Of a DNA stretch of 64,000 nucleotides, positions 1-10,766 are shown one piece after another. The notes below the pieces were generated by a model that worked only from the letters and a program-made list of their open reading frames with translations, ran no database searches and had not been told where the DNA came from. Numbering within the stretch: position 1 is the first letter of the stretch; the number at the start of each line of letters is the position of its first letter. Origin of the DNA: Cyclina sinensis (taxonomy: Eukaryota > Mollusca > Bivalvia > Venerida > Veneridae); assembly GCA_012932295.1 (NCBI GenBank), contig JAAONU010000017.1:3534001-3598000 (forward strand), in the 5' to 3' direction. The translations under genes and the position numbers were made by a program.

Positions 1-295
1 TTCAGGCTGCTTACCTCTAAAGGTATTTGGAATGTTTCCTAGACAAAAATAGAGAGAATAAGAAAGGAAATAAATCTAAATAAGAAATGAAGACGAATAG
101 ATCGTGTGCATCAGCCATTTTCTTCAGAGATTTGTGCATAAAAAAGTTTGGTGTTGGCTTCTCCAAGAAAGTTTGAGTTATAATCCATACAAAATCGAAT
201 TTCCAAAAAACTGACAAAAATAAATTACTCTTCATATAAGAAATGGAGAGTAACCGTTTTAAGTAGTGCAGACTGCCTTAATAAGACCTAACTTA

Positions 296-509
296 TTAAC
301 CCTGAACATGCTGAAATTTTATAATGGATTTGCCCAGCTTTGAATTTGGAACAGTCCATTCAAAGTTTAAGAGATTTCCATATCAAAATACAGAAATGGA
401 GCTACCAACAGTATAGAGCCTGGTCAGACTGCACGGATGTACAGGCTGGCCTGGCTCTATACTGGTGGCAAAGGCTAATCACTTTCAGTTCCAGCAGGTT
501 AAGGGTTAA
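296..509. mobile_element. piggyBac-type palindromic MITE
   Basis: The element is flanked by TTAA on both sides (296-299 and 506-509), the target duplication typical of piggyBac. Just inside are imperfect terminal inverted repeats: CCCTGAACATGCTG on the left, and CCCTTAACCTGCTG as the reverse complement of the right end. Inside, two arms of about 24 bases (about 404-427 and 446-469) are near-complementary around an 18-base loop, so the middle folds into a strong hairpin. There is no transposase. The assignment rests on TTAA plus CCC ends; membership in a named family is inferred. Confidence 0.75.
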
Positions 510-1007
510 GATAAATATTCCAGTTTGTATATCGTCGGATTATTGAGGACAATGGAACTTTAGTACGAAAATCAACAAAAAGCAACATATTTGTCATCAG
601 AAGTTTATGTTTTTTATGCAATGCACTTGTCAATACTATGATCTACTATTCCATGTTGTTATTAAAAGTCTGTGCTTTTAAGATTCTAGGAATCAAAAAA
701 GCGTGTTGAATTGGCAGCAGAAAGACAAACAGAAGCTTGGACGGAAAAGTGGCAACTATTTTCTCACCTTAAATTAAGCTTCGGAGAGCGTTATTACTGT
801 TACTGTTTAAAGAGGTACTTAAGCAATTTCGTTGTAAGGGAAGGAATAAATCAGGTGCGGAGATTTGATGTGACGAATTGCTGCAATAAATAAAACACTA
901 AAATAACTACTTGTTGTTAAATGTCGTTGTCAGCTGCGACATCGGAATTATGTGTTAGGAGGTTACACGTAATTTTCTTCCTGATTTGAACAACTAGAAA
1001 AGGGCAA
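510..1007. other. no gene seen
   Basis: AT-rich DNA with only short random reading frames and no repeat I recognise. Confidence 0.6.
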
Positions 1008-1009
1008 TA

Positions 1010-1845
1010 CAGTCAAGACTGCCTTAACGACTCCCTGATTTTGGCGACTCTCTGTCATATGCGACCGTATTTTTCGCCCCCGAATGTTTTTACTTTATAA
1101 AGAGACTGAATTAAACGACTCCCTGCGTTATGTGACAAGCGACCTTAAAACTTGTCACCCGAATCAGTAATTAGTCTGTTTTTAGTGACTTTAAGACGCC
1201 CCCGCAGTTTAAGTCGGCTAGAGTTACCGTTTGTAGTCACGCGTGAACGCACGAGACCAGCTGATTTTTTGTTTGTTTACAAAAAATGGCGACCGATAAA
1301 TGCAAGAAAAGAACAGTTCTCACATTTGAACAGAAAATTAAAGCACTTGAGCTGCTAGATCGGGGCAAACCAGCTTACAAAATTGCGGAGGAGTTTGGTG
1401 TCGGCAAGACTCAGATTCAGAATATACGAAAAAGAAAGGCAAAATTACTTATGAGCTATGAAAAAAATGTGCCTAGCGATTCAAAATGGCGACGTTACGT
1501 AACTGGTAATGAAGAAATAAATGATCTGACATACGACTGGTTCAAAGACGCGATTCACAGGCGTATTGTAATTTGTGTATTTTTAGGTTTTTATATCTCA
1601 AAAGTGTATTTTTTACTAAATATTAGTTTTTCACTGAGTCTTGTGTACAGAATGTCTTTTAAAACTTATTGTAAGTACATGTATTTGTAAGTTATTTCAT
1701 TAAAGGTATAAAAGTGACTGTATTGTTAGAATGTACTTTACTGATTAATAGTCCTTCTGCCGGGACTATATTAAGAGACTCCCTGTCATATGTGACCTTA
1801 TTTACTGATTCCGGAAGACGGTCTCTTAAAACAGTCTTGACTTTG
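1010..1845 (+). mobile_element. internally deleted Tigger/pogo-type element
   Basis: The element is bounded by TA dinucleotides (1008-1009 and 1846-1847). The termini share AGTCAAGACTG: the left reads CAGTCAAGACTG, and the right reads CAAAGTCAAGACTG when reverse-complemented. The subterminal motif GACTCCCTGTCATATG-GACC recurs near both ends (about 1028-1070, 1107-1145 and 1773-1800), as expected for transposase-binding repeats. At 836 bp it is far shorter than an autonomous element. Only the 5' part of a transposase remains, so it could move only with a transposase made elsewhere. Confidence 0.75.
1286..1562 (+). pseudogene. Tigger/pogo transposase, N-terminal CENP-B-type HTH fragment
   Basis: The reading frame starts at an ATG in a MATDKCKKRT context. 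It matches the start of CENP-B/Tigger/jerky-type proteins: a basic start, then LTFEQKIKALELLDRGKPAY, then KIAEEFGVGKTQIQNIRKRK, a helix-turn-helix of the psq/CENP-B N type (about residues 10-55). A short second stretch with W-K and YDWF follows. Family resemblance ends near residue 92, just before the second HTH and the DDE catalytic domain of full-length proteins (about 450-600 residues). The frame stays open to 1690, but those 43 residues are hydrophobic and look like random translation. The DNA-binding module could still be expressed, but nothing shows that it is. Confidence 0.75.
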
Positions 1846-1847
1846 TA

Positions 1848-4800
1848 AGGATTCAAGAGTTGCATCCTGTGTTGACCGTCCCGACACTTTAATTTTTAAT
1901 TGATAAAAATACAATGGTTCTAAATTTAATAAAATTATATATGTGGCTGGAAATTTATTTTTCTTTTATGTACCGAAGTTGTCCGAGCAAAGTTCATGAA
2001 ACAAACGCAATACCGTGAATACGACAACATAGCACTGCAAAACTTCATGTGTTTGCAAAATTACATTTTGAAGAGATTAAGTGTTACTTTGCTTGGTTAA
2101 AATGTCTGCTGTTCAAATATAGCTTTTACCAAGTTTAGTAGAAACAACGGGCATATTAAACACAATAGGCAATGCTTTGTCTGGAAAGCCGATTCAAAGT
2201 ATATAAACTTTAATAGAATCAATGAATATATCAGGTTTTATTGCCATTGCAATGTCTGGAGTTTATGCAAAGCAAAAGCATTTTGATATTAACGTTTTTG
2301 GCTGCTCCATTACACTCCAGATAGTGTTCAAACTACATTTGAAAGCCAACAGTTCTCCTTATATATAAATAGTCAACACTTATTACAACAATTTTGTTCA
2401 TCACCAAAGGCACCTAAGAACGCCTGATATCTTAAGATTTAAACGATGCACTTATTATGTGTTTGACATCTCTTTTTTTATTTATTAAAATTATATTTAG
2501 AAAGATCTTAATATAAACAAATCATTTCACAATCAGAGTAAAATCTAAAAGTTGCCTAAAAAGCAGTATGCCCTTGTTATTGTTAAAAAGATATCTAACA
2601 TAAAATATCTCATTTTCCAGTGAAGGAAGCAATATACTCTGAAAATTATATTACTGGTCAAAGTGACACTGAATATAAAAAAATAAGCACAATTGTTTAT
2701 TGTATATACTCGCAAAAGAAAATTACATTAATATTCTGTTTACTTTAAAATATTCGTTATGAAAAAAGTTGAATACAGTTAAACTGTTTTATGACTCGCA
2801 CAGTCATAAAAAGTACAACTTTACTGGAAAGTATATTTTTAGTCTCTGTTACTTCAAATTGACATGGTTTCTAAACATTCACTGTGTTACCTGCATTCAT
2901 CGTGACTGCCATATAACTTAAGTCATTTTGAATACATTACATAACTGACAAACATACAAAGAGTAACTAGAACATCGATAATATTGATTATACTCATTGA
3001 AACAATCAAACCTAGACCTTCTTTTCAAAAAGTCAAAGATTTGAAAGTTTTTTTGTTTTTTTTTTAGAACTGAACAGGTCGCCTTCAGATCTAAGCGCAG
3101 ATTGTGAAAATTGATACCAAATACAGTTGTGGTAAGCTTTTAATGACTAAATACGGTAAATAGGAAGTACAACTGCCTTGGAAGATGGACATTACATAAA
3201 AAAACTCTTGAAGACAATTGCTTTCTAAATATAATCTTAAACAGTATTCAAAAAAGGAAAAGGCGAATGAAAATGGTTTATTACACTAAACATGCGTTTG
3301 TACTTTGAATTAATTCCATCAATTGTTTTCAAATAAAAGCTTATATCATTCATTATTTCTACTGAAAAATATATATTATTAGTCCAGTCTAGACGGAAAA
3401 TTGCCCATTTTATTTGATATGTTTGTTGTTTCTACTGAGTTTGTTAAAATGCTTATTTTACTGGTAATCTATATACAGTAAACACTGTTAAATAAGTCTG
3501 TCAAAACTGAATTATCTACAAGTCCAGGAAAAACTGGCCTATGAATGGGTCAGTTTCTTATAATTCAACTCCTCTTCAGTCATTTTATTCACGACACTTG
3601 CTGAATTCCTTGCTTCGAGGGGTGAAAATTAAAGTAATTGTTGCAAAAGAAAATTACCGAGCTATCAACTTGTTTTACTAGCCACACAAACAACAGCAAC
3701 TATGACATTACTGTCATTAGATGCCGCGAAACCTTCGACAGCGACTGAGAAAACATATTATTACAGTATTTATGCGGACAGAGGTCTTAATTTATAGAAG
3801 ATAAAAAACAAGAAATGTGTAAACATTTGTTTTTGTTAAAAACAATTTCAGTCGCTTCTCATGATGATACATTTGCGGCACCTAACCTCTTAGAAATGAC
3901 TTCAGTCCTTATTTAAAATTCATTTTGAATCTCGAAAAGATGCAGTGCAGTTCCATTGGGAAATTATTCTGGCATAAAGCTAGTTTGGAATGCGTAACGA
4001 GTTTATCAAATTTATGTTCTGGTATACCAAAATTCAGTCATAAGACGAACTCGGTAAGCAGAGTCTCGAAATAGACAGATAATGTTCATTTGATCAGAAA
4101 GATCTATTAGGCTTTCTCAGAGTGTCCATAACCAAACTTGTGTCATATTATGCTTTTGATCAATATTGTGTTTTAATCAGCCAGCACATAAGGTCATTCT
4201 AAGCTTTCTTTTACTCTGTGACATACATGCTGTTCCTGTGGTAATGGACCCCAGAATGAAAATGCCCCAAGAAGAACAGTTTCTATGCATAATAATGCGT
4301 ATTCTTATATTTAAGACATGCTTAAGGGCCTTATATCATGCAAACTTTTTGTTACACTACTTGTCATTTCGGTGTGCCAGAAGCCTAAAAACTGAAGAAT
4401 AAATCGTATTCCGACTTAAAAATCATAACTTAGATTAAAGAGCTAAAAATTACTTTTAAAAATTTCTGTGTTTTTTCTATCCCTAATTTTGTAAGAAGGC
4501 CAAAATAAAATTATTTCACTAAAATTGTTCCGTACTCAAAAAAATAAAAATGATAAGGACACAATATTGATATCAGCTTAGAATAATCTTTGAAATGTTC
4601 GAAATACTACTTCTGAACGATGTTAGCGTCTTTCGTTTTGTTTATAAACATCTTACTTTGAAGCGTATGAAACAAACGTCTTGAAGGATAGACAGGTTAT
4701 TCTGTTAGCTCATACTCCGAGTTAAAACATAATTGTTAAACAGGTTATGAGTCTACTACTAAACTAAACTGATATTTAAAGATAATTGACTAATTGGTCG

Positions 4801-5207
4801 AATAGAATATTATATAAGCTCACCACATTGATTGGCTGTCGTAAACCCTTATTTAGCATTTTAAAATAAAAACGTCAATTATATACGTTTCTTGACACTG
4901 TGTTAAAGCGAAGGTGTATCATTTAGGTCTTTTTATCAAATCAGTCAACTTTTGATGCAGATATATTATTTCTACGTTAAACAGTGGATATCAGTAGAAC
5001 GAACAACGAACGCCAGCAAACATAATGGAAAATTTGCAATACCATCATTACATCGCGCAATGTTCGACTGTTTTCAGCAAACTACGTAAGGTAAATAAAA
5101 TTCGAAAGTACGACTGGTCGAAAATAAGTACAAGTTTTAACTGTTCGCTTTAATAACGTCGTTTATCAGGCACTGTGCACTGGCCATTATAATGAGTTTG
5201 CTGTTCT
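1848..5207. other. AT-rich stretch without recognisable gene
   Basis: I see only short random frames, the longest 78 codons at 4166-4402. A GGGAAATTATTCTGGCATAAAG block at 3958-3979 resembles the promoter-like module repeated at 29-60 kb, but the resemblance is too short to count as a copy. Confidence 0.5.
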
Positions 5208-5399
5208 TCAAGGATCAGATGTATCTACACATTCATTATTTACACGAACACACCTGCCCTTCCATTTTATGATATATTCGCCATTTGAAATGTGCCATGT
5301 TTGACGCGTAGGTTTGATTTTTGTATCGGGTCTGAACAATATTTCTACTTCCATTACATGAGTAAGGGTCGTGATCTGGTCAGTCCTCTTAAGAATCAT
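5208..5399 (-). CDS. short hypothetical ORF, possible exon
   Basis: Sixty-three codons from ATG to TGA. The frame stays open upstream for about 13 more codons (…LLVGQRVY before the Met), so this could be a last exon rather than a whole gene. The translation has protein-like composition: charged and hydrophobic residues alternate, there are two Trp (TWHI and IKWKGR), and two Cys come late in GRCVRVNNECVDTSDP. I recognise no domain. No matching exon with a clear splice site was found nearby. It may be a gene fragment or chance. Confidence 0.3.
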   Translation of the reverse strand: MILKRTDQITTLTHVMEVEILFRPDTKIKPTRQTWHISNGEYIIKWKGRCVRVNNECVDTSDP

Positions 5400-5984
5400 G
5401 TAAACTCTCTGTCCAACAAGAAGAGAGGCGCTTTGTTTTCACGTGTTTTTCCCCTTTTAAAAAAGACTATATTATAGTAACAACTAGAGAAAATGTTGAA
5501 AAATACATCTGATCTGAATATGTAAGACGACTTTGTGATTATATGCTACTGATGAATATTTATACTTCCGTCATGAAAATGTTATTTTGCAAAATGTCGG
5601 GCAAGAATCGTATTTTCGTTCAGAAGTGTTTTGTTTGTTTCAAACATGTTACTTCTAAGATTCCTGCACTATCACTTAAAATTCATTTATGTTTTATATT
5701 TTATAAATAGATGCCATACATACGAAGTTACGTCATCATATTCGATCTCCTTAGTTTTGTGAACCTGGGTTCTTTCCCTTGGTAAAAAAACAAGATTGTT
5801 TTCGGGCGAAATTATTTCGTTATAATGTGCGCATAAACAGTTTTTTTGGAAAAAATAAGCTAAATACCATCAATATGTTCAATTTCATGCCAACATCAAT
5901 TAATACTCAGCATGGCTGTTCTCTGTACGTAAAATAGCAAAACATTCAATTAAACTGTACACATGCACAATGCATAAAAAGCAT

Positions 5985-6205
5985 ACAGCCCATGCCAGAA
6001 CGATCAATATACTTAAACAGTAACTGTCAACACTTCACAAAATAATCGTTAAAATCTGTGCATCTAAGTATGAAAATTAAATTTGGGTTTAGGGAACCCT
6101 AACCCTAACCGCTTGAGATTTGTCACGAAATGTAACAAAACTCATAGGTGACAGTATCACTGGGCGTAAAACCTCAAAAAAACGAAAAAAAAAAAAACTT
6201 TTTAC
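5985..6205 (+). repeat. dispersed repeat copy 1 with embedded telomere-like motif
   Basis: Sequence around AATAATCGTTAAAATCTGTGCATC, followed by GGTGACAGTATCACTG and an A-rich tail, recurs in the window. There is an inverted copy at 12970-13050 and a direct, diverged copy at 14160-14335. A short telomere-like stretch (TAGGGAACCCTAACCCTAACC) lies at 6090-6110. The element type is unknown. Confidence 0.55.
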
Positions 6206-6819
6206 TATTATATCTACAAGGTATATTTCATGCAGGACCATCGATTTGCAATCCATGTTAATTCAGTAACAACATTGAAAATGTTGTAATTTTCGCAATA
6301 TATATATTCTAAATAAATTATCTGCACGATACTTTAAAAATCAGTCCAATACCTTGCAAGCAATGACTTAATATAAAAAATACATATTTGAGAACATCAC
6401 TGAGGTGACTAGGAGTCTGGGTAAAATTCCTTGAAAACTAAAAAACTGGTGTTTTTAGCACTGTCTGAATAGTTATTTATGTCAATGTTTAATGAAAATA
6501 ATAGATCATCATTTTTACCCGCTTCATTTCTACAGGGATATGGCGTTATTATACATTTTTTGAAAGGTCTTTGACTCCACAACTGAAATATGTTTGTTTT
6601 AATTAGTTTATTTAAGAATCTGATTTTTAACGATTTTTTTAAATTTTTTAATTTCTGAATCATGTCTGCCAAAAAAACGGCGATATCTTACAATACACAA
6701 TAATGTAGTAAAGTGATCAAAACAGTATTAGAGTCCATATACTCTGTATAGTTTCTCTTTAGATATAATGTAGAATGTATATGCTGAATAATTTAACTCC
6801 AAAAACCACTCACTTTTGT

Positions 6820-6930
6820 CTATAAAAGAAGTTTAAGGTCCCCGTTCTTGTAGTCCACCAACAGCTCATAACTGTATCCTGCCCGGTCACCGTTGTACTT
6901 TGTATTAAACCAATCTGGGAACCCTGGTAC
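6820..6930 (-). pseudogene. terminal exon of unrecognised gene (Tudor-like C-terminus)
   Basis: On the minus strand a TTTCAG acceptor is followed at 6930 by 36 codons beginning VPGFPDWFNTKY and ending YKNGDLKLLL, then TAG. The exon joins in phase 0 to the donor at 7538, whose last codons are …WYTGKVTSQ. The joined C-terminus (GQEIKHAFKDENCEVTWYTG followed by KVTSQ-VPGFPDWFNTKY) has the alternating aromatic and acidic strands of a small beta-barrel such as a Tudor or chromo barrel; that reading is inference. This exon itself is intact, but upstream exons of the same gene carry frameshifts and a stop. Confidence 0.65.
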
Positions 6931-7537
6931 CTGAAACACACAAGTTAATGTTAGAGCCATTCACATATAATTTATCAAGGCTCTGGGATTCATAATTGCT
7001 TTGCAACTTGTTTTACTCTGGCATTTCTAACAGCGGCCAAGTAAAGTTGAAAGTCTCCTGTGCTTATAGTCCCTATGTCAGTCATCAAAAAAGAATCCTT
7101 CATCAGGTGTGAAAACATAATATCAGCTTTACATGCACAACCTTTTAAAAAGATCTATTACGCATTCTCTAAAACATCTATAAAACATTCCATAAAATTA
7201 CAGTTTGCAACTATAGTAAGCCTTTTAATGTAGTGCCACAAGATTGTGATACTATGTCAACTAACAATGAAATTCGATAAATTGAGATGAATTAGTAAAC
7301 GTTAATAAGTGTTAAGCAGATTAAAAGATAGGACACACTCATGACCATCTTAAAAATGGTGATGAACAATGTCATGTGCATGATATACACTGCCCTTCAA
7401 AAGTTCCTTTACACCTGTGAATTTTATATAATATTTATAAGTGTGAATGCACTTTTGGAGAGCAATGTCGCTTGTGCTATCTGTATCTGTCATTATATAA
7501 AGTAATATATACTGATAATGAAAACAGGTTGATATAC

Positions 7538-8118
7538 TTGAGATGTAACTTTGCCAGTGTACCAGGTAACTTCACAGTTTTCATCTTTGAAGGCATGTTT
7601 GATCTCCTGACCAAAAATAAGTTGCTGATTCTCATCTTGATTCATTGGAAGAACCTCAGTGTAAGCCTTTCAGACAAGTTTCTTCACACTGATTGCAAGT
7701 TTTTTTCTGAAAGTGCTTTTGTCTTATTCCCAACTTTTTTGCTGACACGATACACAGTTTTATCATCCGTTTTTTGTCGTAATACTTTTTGTCTGAAGTG
7801 AAACTGACGACTGTAACTAGTGAAGCTGTCACTCGAACTCAAATTTATGACTGTACTAGATAGGCAATTCTCAGTATAAGCATGGATATTTGAACTTTCG
7901 CAATTTTCAGTTGGTTCATTTTTGTCTGTTAGAAATCAACCACTCTCGACGGTCTGAACCAGATGATCAACATACACAGGTGTGTCATCATCTGCAAAAG
8001 TATTTTCAGTGAAAAATAAAGCCACTGTACTGAGTTCATCTATTGTGATGTATTTGTTAAATCGTTTAAAGTCTTCATGCACTAAACAGGACAAAAGAGT
8101 CTGTGATTCTCTAGAATT
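7538..8118 (-). pseudogene. internal exon(s) of the same gene, broken by stops and a frameshift
   Basis: The exon begins at 8118 after a pyrimidine-rich TTTTTTGTTACAG acceptor and reads NSRESQTLLSCLVHEDFKRF, continuing protein-like through FTENTFADDDTPVYVDHL. A TGA at 7936-7938 interrupts the frame, which then stays open for 83 codons (…VYRVSKKVGNKTKALSEKNL) to a TGA at 7684-7686. The sequence then continues in another frame as KAYTEVLPMNQDENQQLIFG up to the donor after CAA at 7538 (GTATAT). A TGA at 7670-7672 closes that frame upstream. Either the gene is dead, or a small unrecognised intron lies near 7670-7800; the first TGA cannot be explained that way. Confidence 0.6.
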
Positions 8119-8805
8119 CTGTAACAAAAAAGAAGAAAACACATGCCACCACCAAGGAAAGAAAATGTTATACAGTTACAAAGAAAAGCTTGTACACAAG
8201 GCCTAAAAATAGTAAATTTGTTTCCTGTGTCCCAAATTACTCGCATTTTTGCCTCAACTACAACCCCAACCATTTTTGAGCCTGAGAAAAATTTGCACAA
8301 GAACATTTTCCAATCTTTATGGAAGTTGTTATCGTTTGTTTTTCCAAAACTAGTTGTTATTAATTTCTACAAGATAAATTTAATCAGTTACCTATTAAAC
8401 ACTGAATTAATGTTATGAGGCCTCAGCAGCTTTCAAGTACACAGAAGATAATCCCAGCCAACCTACTCAGTAATTTTTCAGCCCGTTACAGGAAAAAAAC
8501 CTTTTAAGGCCTTATCACCAATAAAAGAAATGGTCACATAAAAGCTACATTTGGAAAAGTTCAAGCCTGAAGTAAGTGCATACTGATTTTTCTTGCAGAC
8601 TGATAACCATATATACAGGAGATTAAGATCAGCAGAGTTTCAAGATCATCCTACTAAATGAATAAAACTGATGTCAACAAACATGTACATTTTGCAACCA
8701 ACTTTGACATCCCTGCATGATCTTAATCTACACAATCTACTTTTTTAAATTCAGTTGCCTGAAAGGCTATTTAAATTTTAAAGCATTAAGCATGGTTATT
8801 ATATG

Positions 8806-8914
8806 TTATTAGATTTGTATCGGGAAATATGCATGAGTTCTGCAGCGGAAATATTGGAGCGAAATATAATTCCGCAAAAGAACGAGTGCGTATTTCTTGA
8901 TACAAATTTAATAA
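8806..8914. mobile_element. short palindromic MITE
   Basis: About 109 bp with imperfect terminal inverted repeats of about 28 bp. The left end reads TTATTAGATTTGTATCGGGA; the right end, reverse-complemented, reads TTATTAAATTTGTATCAAGA. It lies in the intron between the pseudogene exons ending at 9139 and beginning at 8118. It has no coding capacity and its superfamily is not assignable. Confidence 0.6.
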
Positions 8915-9138
8915 ACTCTTTATTACATACGCATTAACAATTAAATGTGTTATAACAATTATATTTGTTATAAAAATTATAAAAATGACAACCAGTGTAG
9001 ACTCAGGAAATTAAAGGATATATTTAGTAAATTACAGTGCACACAGCAGCAAACTAGCTAGCAAGGTTTGACACAGAAAAACTACATGTTTAGTTTTGAA
9101 CTAAAGATAGTTTATACACACAAGCAATAGCCACTTAC

Positions 9139-9234
9139 CTCTAACTGTGGTTCATCCGTATGACTGCTTTCAGGCTGAACACCTGGAGGATCTGTTGGGG
9201 TACTGTCCAAAAGTGAATGTAGTAGTCGCCTTCT
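9139..9234 (-). pseudogene. internal exon of the same minus-strand gene
   Basis: Thirty-two codons read RRRLLHSLLDSTPTDPPGVQ and end PQLE, followed by a consensus donor GAG|GTAAGTG at 9133-9139. The phase-0 donor fits the phase-0 acceptor at 8118. The 5' boundary (acceptor CAAAG at 9235-9239) was chosen because it keeps phase 0 with the exon ending at 9481. The frame also stays open a few codons further upstream (VFSK), so the acceptor is less certain than the donor. The basic start and Pro/Ser/Thr-rich remainder suggest a disordered linker. Confidence 0.5.
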
Positions 9235-9480
9235 CTTTGAAAACACTGGACTGGGTTACAGAAATGTAACTGTTTAACTGAGCCTGTTTATGAACATTAA
9301 TCTTAATGGAGACTGCTACACTGCTCACGCTCTAGCACCAGCTTAAGTGGTATTTAATTTTCAAAACAAAATGTGTTGCAATCCAAGATCCCAAAGGACT
9401 AGAAATGAAAAATCTAGCCAGTCTTTACATCATCAGAATTTGTCATGCAAACAATTTATAAAACCTGTACACAAACATAC

Positions 9481-9809
9481 CGGATAAGTCGGTAAATCAG
9501 ATTCTGAATCCGAGCTGAGCGGTATGATGGGAGAACTGGTGGCTATGTCGACTGCTGACTGAAGCTTAGACTAGGCACCTCTTCAAATTCCACGGGACAA
9601 TGTTGCGGGGGTATTGTCAATTCCTGGCTGAAGCTTAGACTACTATTCTCTTCAAATATAACAGGAGATTGTTGTGGTAGTGTCGGACTATAAAATATGT
9701 CCTGCTGAGTGTCAATAACTGTTGTCGATGTTGACTGTTGGCTGAAGCTTTCAATTGTTGTGGGAGTGGTACTGAATAATAAGTCCTGACTGTCAGTTTG
9801 GCCAGTCAC
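9481..9809 (-). pseudogene. Ser/Gln-rich exon of the same gene, frameshifted
   Basis: A long minus-strand frame carries an internal repeat: three FSQ-containing blocks (ESFSQQST, SLSFSQELT, SLSFSQQST) separated by acidic FEE segments. It runs into TAG at 9543-9545. One frame over, the sequence continues as SAVDIATSSPIIPLSSDSES and reaches a good donor, CCG|GTATGT, at 9481. So the exon appears to have lost its frame within the last SLSFSQ repeat. Upstream, an in-frame TAG lies just before the first block, so the 5' end is unclear. Low complexity means the protein class cannot be told. Confidence 0.5.
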
Positions 9810-9944
9810 ACTCTATTCATTCATTGCCTAGAAGATACAAAAGACCTGTTTTCATTTATACTTAGATTCAATTATTCATGCAAACAAATTCAGGGTCAGC
9901 AGCTAAGCAACAGGTTTTACTAGGCTGTCCTCAATTTTCAGCTA

Positions 9945-10077
9945 TACAACAAAATCCAATGCATGAAACCATTCTAAATAACTAAAATATGCTGAATGAC
10001 CCCTTGCCGCTTGCATTTTTAGCTGTCTTTCAGTTTGCCGCAGCTTATCAATAATTTCGTTCGGCAATTTCGAAACC
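9945..10077 (-). pseudogene. possible 5' exon of the same gene
   Basis: After a TTTTCGCAG acceptor-like site, the frame reads VSKLPNEIIDKLRQTERQLK and MQAARGHSAYFSYLEWFHA, up to a TAG near 9945. The first half has coiled-coil-like spacing. No convincing donor joins it to the next exon, so its link to the gene rests on strand, spacing and protein-like composition only. Confidence 0.3.
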
Positions 10078-10079
10078 GA

Positions 10080-10766
10080 AACTGCGAAAGTAACATTCTA
10101 ATTTCCATACTTTTCAAAAGATTCTGGTATTTAGCAACAAAATATAACGTAGTGGGGCGCCAGTGTGTAAAATTACCTAGTTTTGTGCAGATTTTAATTT
10201 TAGGGACAAAAATCGCAGGCAACTGTGCTCATGCAGGCATTTACCATTTGCAGACGAATAAACCGCTCGAGGCTTTGTTTATCCGGAATTATGTATAGTT
10301 CATGCGGCGTCTTAGGATTTTATCGTAGTCAAGGGAGGTTTTTCCGCGCGAACAATTCAGGGGGTCAGTTTAGGAGCAAAGTGCTCAAAGGCATCTCAAG
10401 TCACGATAAAAAAAAATATTTTCATTGAAGACAGGTGTGGCTACTGACTTTAATTTCACGTGAAGAACTCTGAAGCATCCGGTCAATTCGCTGCTATCCA
10501 GCTTTAAATATGAGCTATTTTAATGATACTTGTATTTCCAATGGAAAGTAATGATTTTTTTTTGACTCTTTAAGGAACCTCTCAACCTCATTCTCGTGAA
10601 ATTTCGTCACATTTGCTTTAGTTTCCATTATTCCACGTGTTTATTTGGGAAAACCCATTTCGCAAAAATAACACTAGAGCGGCCATTTGCAATGTTAACT
10701 TACGGAAAAGTAAATTTTACTGGAACTATTGCAGCATGTTTTGACTTGGAATATTCACCAAAGTGC
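10080..10766. other. no gene; possible upstream region of the minus-strand gene
   Basis: Somewhat richer in CpG than its surroundings (for example TTTCCGCGCGAAC near 10340), which would suit a former promoter of the minus-strand gene. No other feature is visible. Confidence 0.3.

Noticed and set aside
7472..7801. 109-codon plus-strand frame
   Set aside because: It is the shadow of the minus-strand exon at 7538-8118, which has splice sites and better composition.
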